From Candidatus Kapaibacterium sp. (GTDB taxonomy: Bacteria > Bacteroidota > Ignavibacteria > Kapaibacteriales > UBA961): DNA of 7,671 bases. The notes below the pieces were generated by a model. That model did not search any database. It worked only from the letters and a program-made list of their open reading frames with translations, and was not told the origin of the DNA. Below, piece after piece: positions 5,747 through 7,671 of the stretch. The number at the start of each line of letters is the position of its first letter. Position 1 is the stretch's first letter. The stretch covers positions 1 through 7,671 of the forward strand of contig JALRHN010000099.1 in assembly GCA_023259575.1 (NCBI GenBank). Reading direction: 5' to 3'. The translations under genes were made by a program, and so were the position numbers.

Positions 5747-6963
5747 AACAATACATTCTTCACATAGTATGTTGTTTGATTGCTCCATTCTATCTTCATG
5801 CTTCTGAATATATTTCTTTAAAAAGTGCTATTGATTCTGCTTTAGCTCATAATATGGAAATAAAGAATCAAGAATTGCTTAAAGATTATTATCAGCGATT
5901 GAAAGGGTCGGCACTTACTTTGCCTCAAGCTGGATTTACTTTTGAAGCCGGACAAATCAATAGTGCTTATACAGACACTAAACTGAGTATTTCTCAAACA
6001 ATACAATTTCCTACCGTATATTCTCATCAAAAAAACTTATTAAAAGATGAATGGGAAGCTGCTGTTATAGGAATAGCTTTAACAAAAAAACAGATAAAAA
6101 AAGCTGTAACCGAAATGTATTATCATATCCTTATTCTTAAAGAAAAAGAACGATTATTACTGTATTCGGATAGTATGTACAGTATGTTTTCTCATAAAGC
6201 ACATATGAAGTTCCAAAAAGGTGAGTCTAATATCATAGAAAAAAACTCTGCCGAAGCAGAAAGAGGAAAGATAACCTTGCAATTACATGCAATCCATAAT
6301 GACATTGAATTATATCTTCTTCGATTTCAATTATTACTCCATACCAAAACTGTTTATACCCCAGAACAACAATCATTATTTGATTTTCCTTCACTATTTA
6401 AAGATACAACTGATTTTCAAAATCACCCTTTATTGCAATTATATCAGTCGAAAATTCAAAAAGCACAAACTAATTTATCTTTAGAAAAAGCAAAGTTTCT
6501 GCCTGAATTTTCTATTGGTATTTCTAATCAAAGTATTCAAGGAATTGGTGCCGATAATGTATCCTATTCAGCATCACAACGATTTAATGCAATTTCTGTA
6601 GGAATTGGAATACCGCATATTTTTGGCGCGCAATCATCGATAATTGAAGCATCAGAGGCACAAATTAAAATAGCAGAACATCAATTATTATCTGAACAAG
6701 AAAAACTCTATAATGATATTCAGTCCTCATTTGCTAGATATCAAACAGACAGCATTTCTCTGGAATTTATACAAAAACATCAATTGCCATTGATTCCCGA
6801 AATTAAAAATGCAGCTGAAAAACAATATGCAGCAGGTGAAATAGATTTTTTTCAATGGGTAGTACTACAAAATCAAGCAATTACTATACAAAACAATTAT
6901 CTAGATATGTTGAATGAATTACATTCCATAGTTTCTCATATACAATATATATTAGCACAATGA
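5743..6963 (+). CDS. czcC: Outer-membrane efflux channel, TolC/CzcC family
   Basis: The outer-membrane component of the tripartite metal efflux complex, 406 residues (CzcC is about 415). Residues 1-20 form a signal peptide with probable cleavage after LHA (A20/S21). The mature part shows the two helical repeats of the outer membrane efflux protein fold (about 24-210 and 225-405). The first opens with LKSAIDSALAHNMEIKNQ, the typical start of such domains. Segments such as FLPEFSIGISNQSIQG and AISVGIGIPHIFGAQ would supply the membrane strands, and the latter resembles the IPLFFGAQ stretch I recall from Bacteroidota relatives. There is no lipobox, unlike some CusC/OprM proteins. Its ATG overlaps the czcA stop (ATGA) with AGGAGG upstream, and its stop overlaps the czcB start, so it sits mid-operon between pump and adaptor. 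In many Bacteroidota the equivalent domain is fused to the pump; here it is free and keeps its own signal peptide. Confidence 0.91.
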   Translation: MKQYILHIVCCLIAPFYLHASEYISLKSAIDSALAHNMEIKNQELLKDYYQRLKGSALTLPQAGFTFEAGQINSAYTDTKLSISQTIQFPTVYSHQKNLLKDEWEAAVIGIALTKKQIKKAVTEMYYHILILKEKERLLLYSDSMYSMFSHKAHMKFQKGESNIIEKNSAEAERGKITLQLHAIHNDIELYLLRFQLLLHTKTVYTPEQQSLFDFPSLFKDTTDFQNHPLLQLYQSKIQKAQTNLSLEKAKFLPEFSIGISNQSIQGIGADNVSYSASQRFNAISVGIGIPHIFGAQSSIIEASEAQIKIAEHQLLSEQEKLYNDIQSSFARYQTDSISLEFIQKHQLPLIPEIKNAAEKQYAAGEIDFFQWVVLQNQAITIQNNYLDMLNELHSIVSHIQYILAQ

Positions 6964-7671
6964 ACTATTCTTTATTTCTACTAATACTTTTATTGCTTAC
7001 AGGTTGTGGACATACTTCATCCGACACACAAACACATGAGCAAGAAACAAATACTAAGTCTATTACATTAAACGATGCTCAAAAAAAGAATTCTACCATT
7101 AGTATTGGTTCTTTATTACAAAAAGATCTTTCTGAAATAATTAAAGTTCATGGAAAAATTGATGTTCCACCACAAAACTTAATTTCAGTAAGTATTCCTA
7201 TGGGTGGATTTCTTGTTTCTTCGGACTTATTACCTGGAATGCATGTAAAAAAGGGACAAGTTATAGCGGTACTAGAAGATCAACAATATATTCAGCTACA
7301 AGAAGATTATTTAACAACTAAAGTACGATTAGAACAAGCAGAATCAGATTTTATCAGACAAAGAGATTTAAATGAAAGTAAAGCAGGAAGTGATAAAGTA
7401 TTCGAAAAAGCAAAAGCAGAATATCAATCTTTAAAAGTAATACTAAGGTCTTTGGCCGAAAAGCTTGAATTATTACATATCAATGCCAAAACTTTAACCG
7501 AACAATCATTATCAAGAAGGGTAAAAATATATGCACCATTTAATGGTTTTGTTAGCAAAGTGTTTGTGAATATTGGCAAATATGTAAATCCTTCTGATGT
7601 ATTATTCGAATTAGTAAATCCAAAAGATATACATGTAAATCTACATGTGTTTGAAAAAGATATTGTAAAAC
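6960..7671 (+). CDS. czcB: RND periplasmic adaptor (membrane fusion) lipoprotein, CzcB/CusB family (3' end missing)
   Basis: The adaptor that links the CzcA pump to the CzcC channel across the periplasm. The start is the ATG overlapping the czcC stop (ATGA at 6960-6963); the frame stays open to the window end, giving 237 residues of a family usually about 360-420 long. A lipoprotein signal is clear: MNYSLFLLILLLLTGCG, with lipobox LTGC and the lipid-bearing Cys at 16. After a polar linker come a first barrel/lipoyl half (about 75-108, with LLPGMHVKKGQVIAVLE), an alpha-helical hairpin rich in Glu, Lys and Gln (about 109-185), the second lipoyl half (about 187-215, with VKIYAPFNGFVSKVFVNIGKYV) and the start of the beta-barrel domain. 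The visible N-terminal part has few histidines, unlike the His-rich N-terminus I recall for Cupriavidus CzcB. No Shine-Dalgarno sequence is visible, so translation probably depends on coupling to czcC. Confidence 0.93.
   Translation, partial: MNYSLFLLILLLLTGCGHTSSDTQTHEQETNTKSITLNDAQKKNSTISIGSLLQKDLSEIIKVHGKIDVPPQNLISVSIPMGGFLVSSDLLPGMHVKKGQVIAVLEDQQYIQLQEDYLTTKVRLEQAESDFIRQRDLNESKAGSDKVFEKAKAEYQSLKVILRSLAEKLELLHINAKTLTEQSLSRRVKIYAPFNGFVSKVFVNIGKYVNPSDVLFELVNPKDIHVNLHVFEKDIVK

Noticed and set aside
5842..6484. A minus-strand frame (5842-6030) and a plus-strand frame (6287-6484) within czcC
   Set aside because: Both are embedded out of frame in the clear channel gene; their residue content (rich in Ile, Phe, Tyr, Asn) is what an AT-rich shifted frame gives.
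1..7671. Mobile element, CRISPR, phage or toxin-antitoxin signatures
   Set aside because: No transposase or integrase, direct-repeat arrays, terminal inverted repeats or tRNA-like sequence were seen, and base composition looks even across the window.

Overview
This AT-rich window (roughly one-third G+C by eye) most likely comes from a member of the Bacteroidota, perhaps the Chitinophagaceae/Sphingobacteria side. This is inferred from three things. The two small hypothetical proteins resemble families I associate with that phylum. There is an exact match to the Bacteroidota -7 promoter element TAnnTTTG. Most genes have no strong Shine-Dalgarno sequence. No RNA gene, insertion sequence, CRISPR array or phage gene is visible.

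Left part (1-2072): an envelope-type neighbourhood. A 5'-truncated family 2 glycosyltransferase with C-terminal membrane helices (3-971, +) converges on an LpxH-like calcineurin-fold metallophosphoesterase (974-1711, -). Only two bases separate their stop codons, and a hairpin lies across the junction. After a 115-base divergent gap comes an 81-residue protein with two predicted membrane helices (1827-2072, +).

Right part (2090-7671, running off the window): a heavy-metal efflux operon of the CzcCBA/CusCBA class. Its order is a small His/Asp-rich exported protein (2103-2489), the RND pump CzcA (2573-5746), the outer-membrane channel CzcC (5743-6963), and the lipoprotein membrane-fusion adaptor CzcB (6960 onward, cut by the window end). 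The last three genes are joined by 4-base ATGA overlaps, so they are very probably translationally coupled. The pump, adaptor and channel should form a tripartite complex that moves metal ions from periplasm and inner membrane to the outside using the proton gradient. Residues in the pump point to divalent cations (Zn/Co/Cd/Ni) rather than Cu/Ag. The role of the His-rich protein is unknown; periplasmic metal binding or sensing is a reasonable guess.

I found no wholly new system. The points most worth a second look are the His-rich protein heading the operon, a promoter placed so that its transcript would be nearly leaderless, an AGG-AGG codon pair that doubles as a Shine-Dalgarno sequence at the czcA/czcC junction, and the hairpin at the convergent gene ends.
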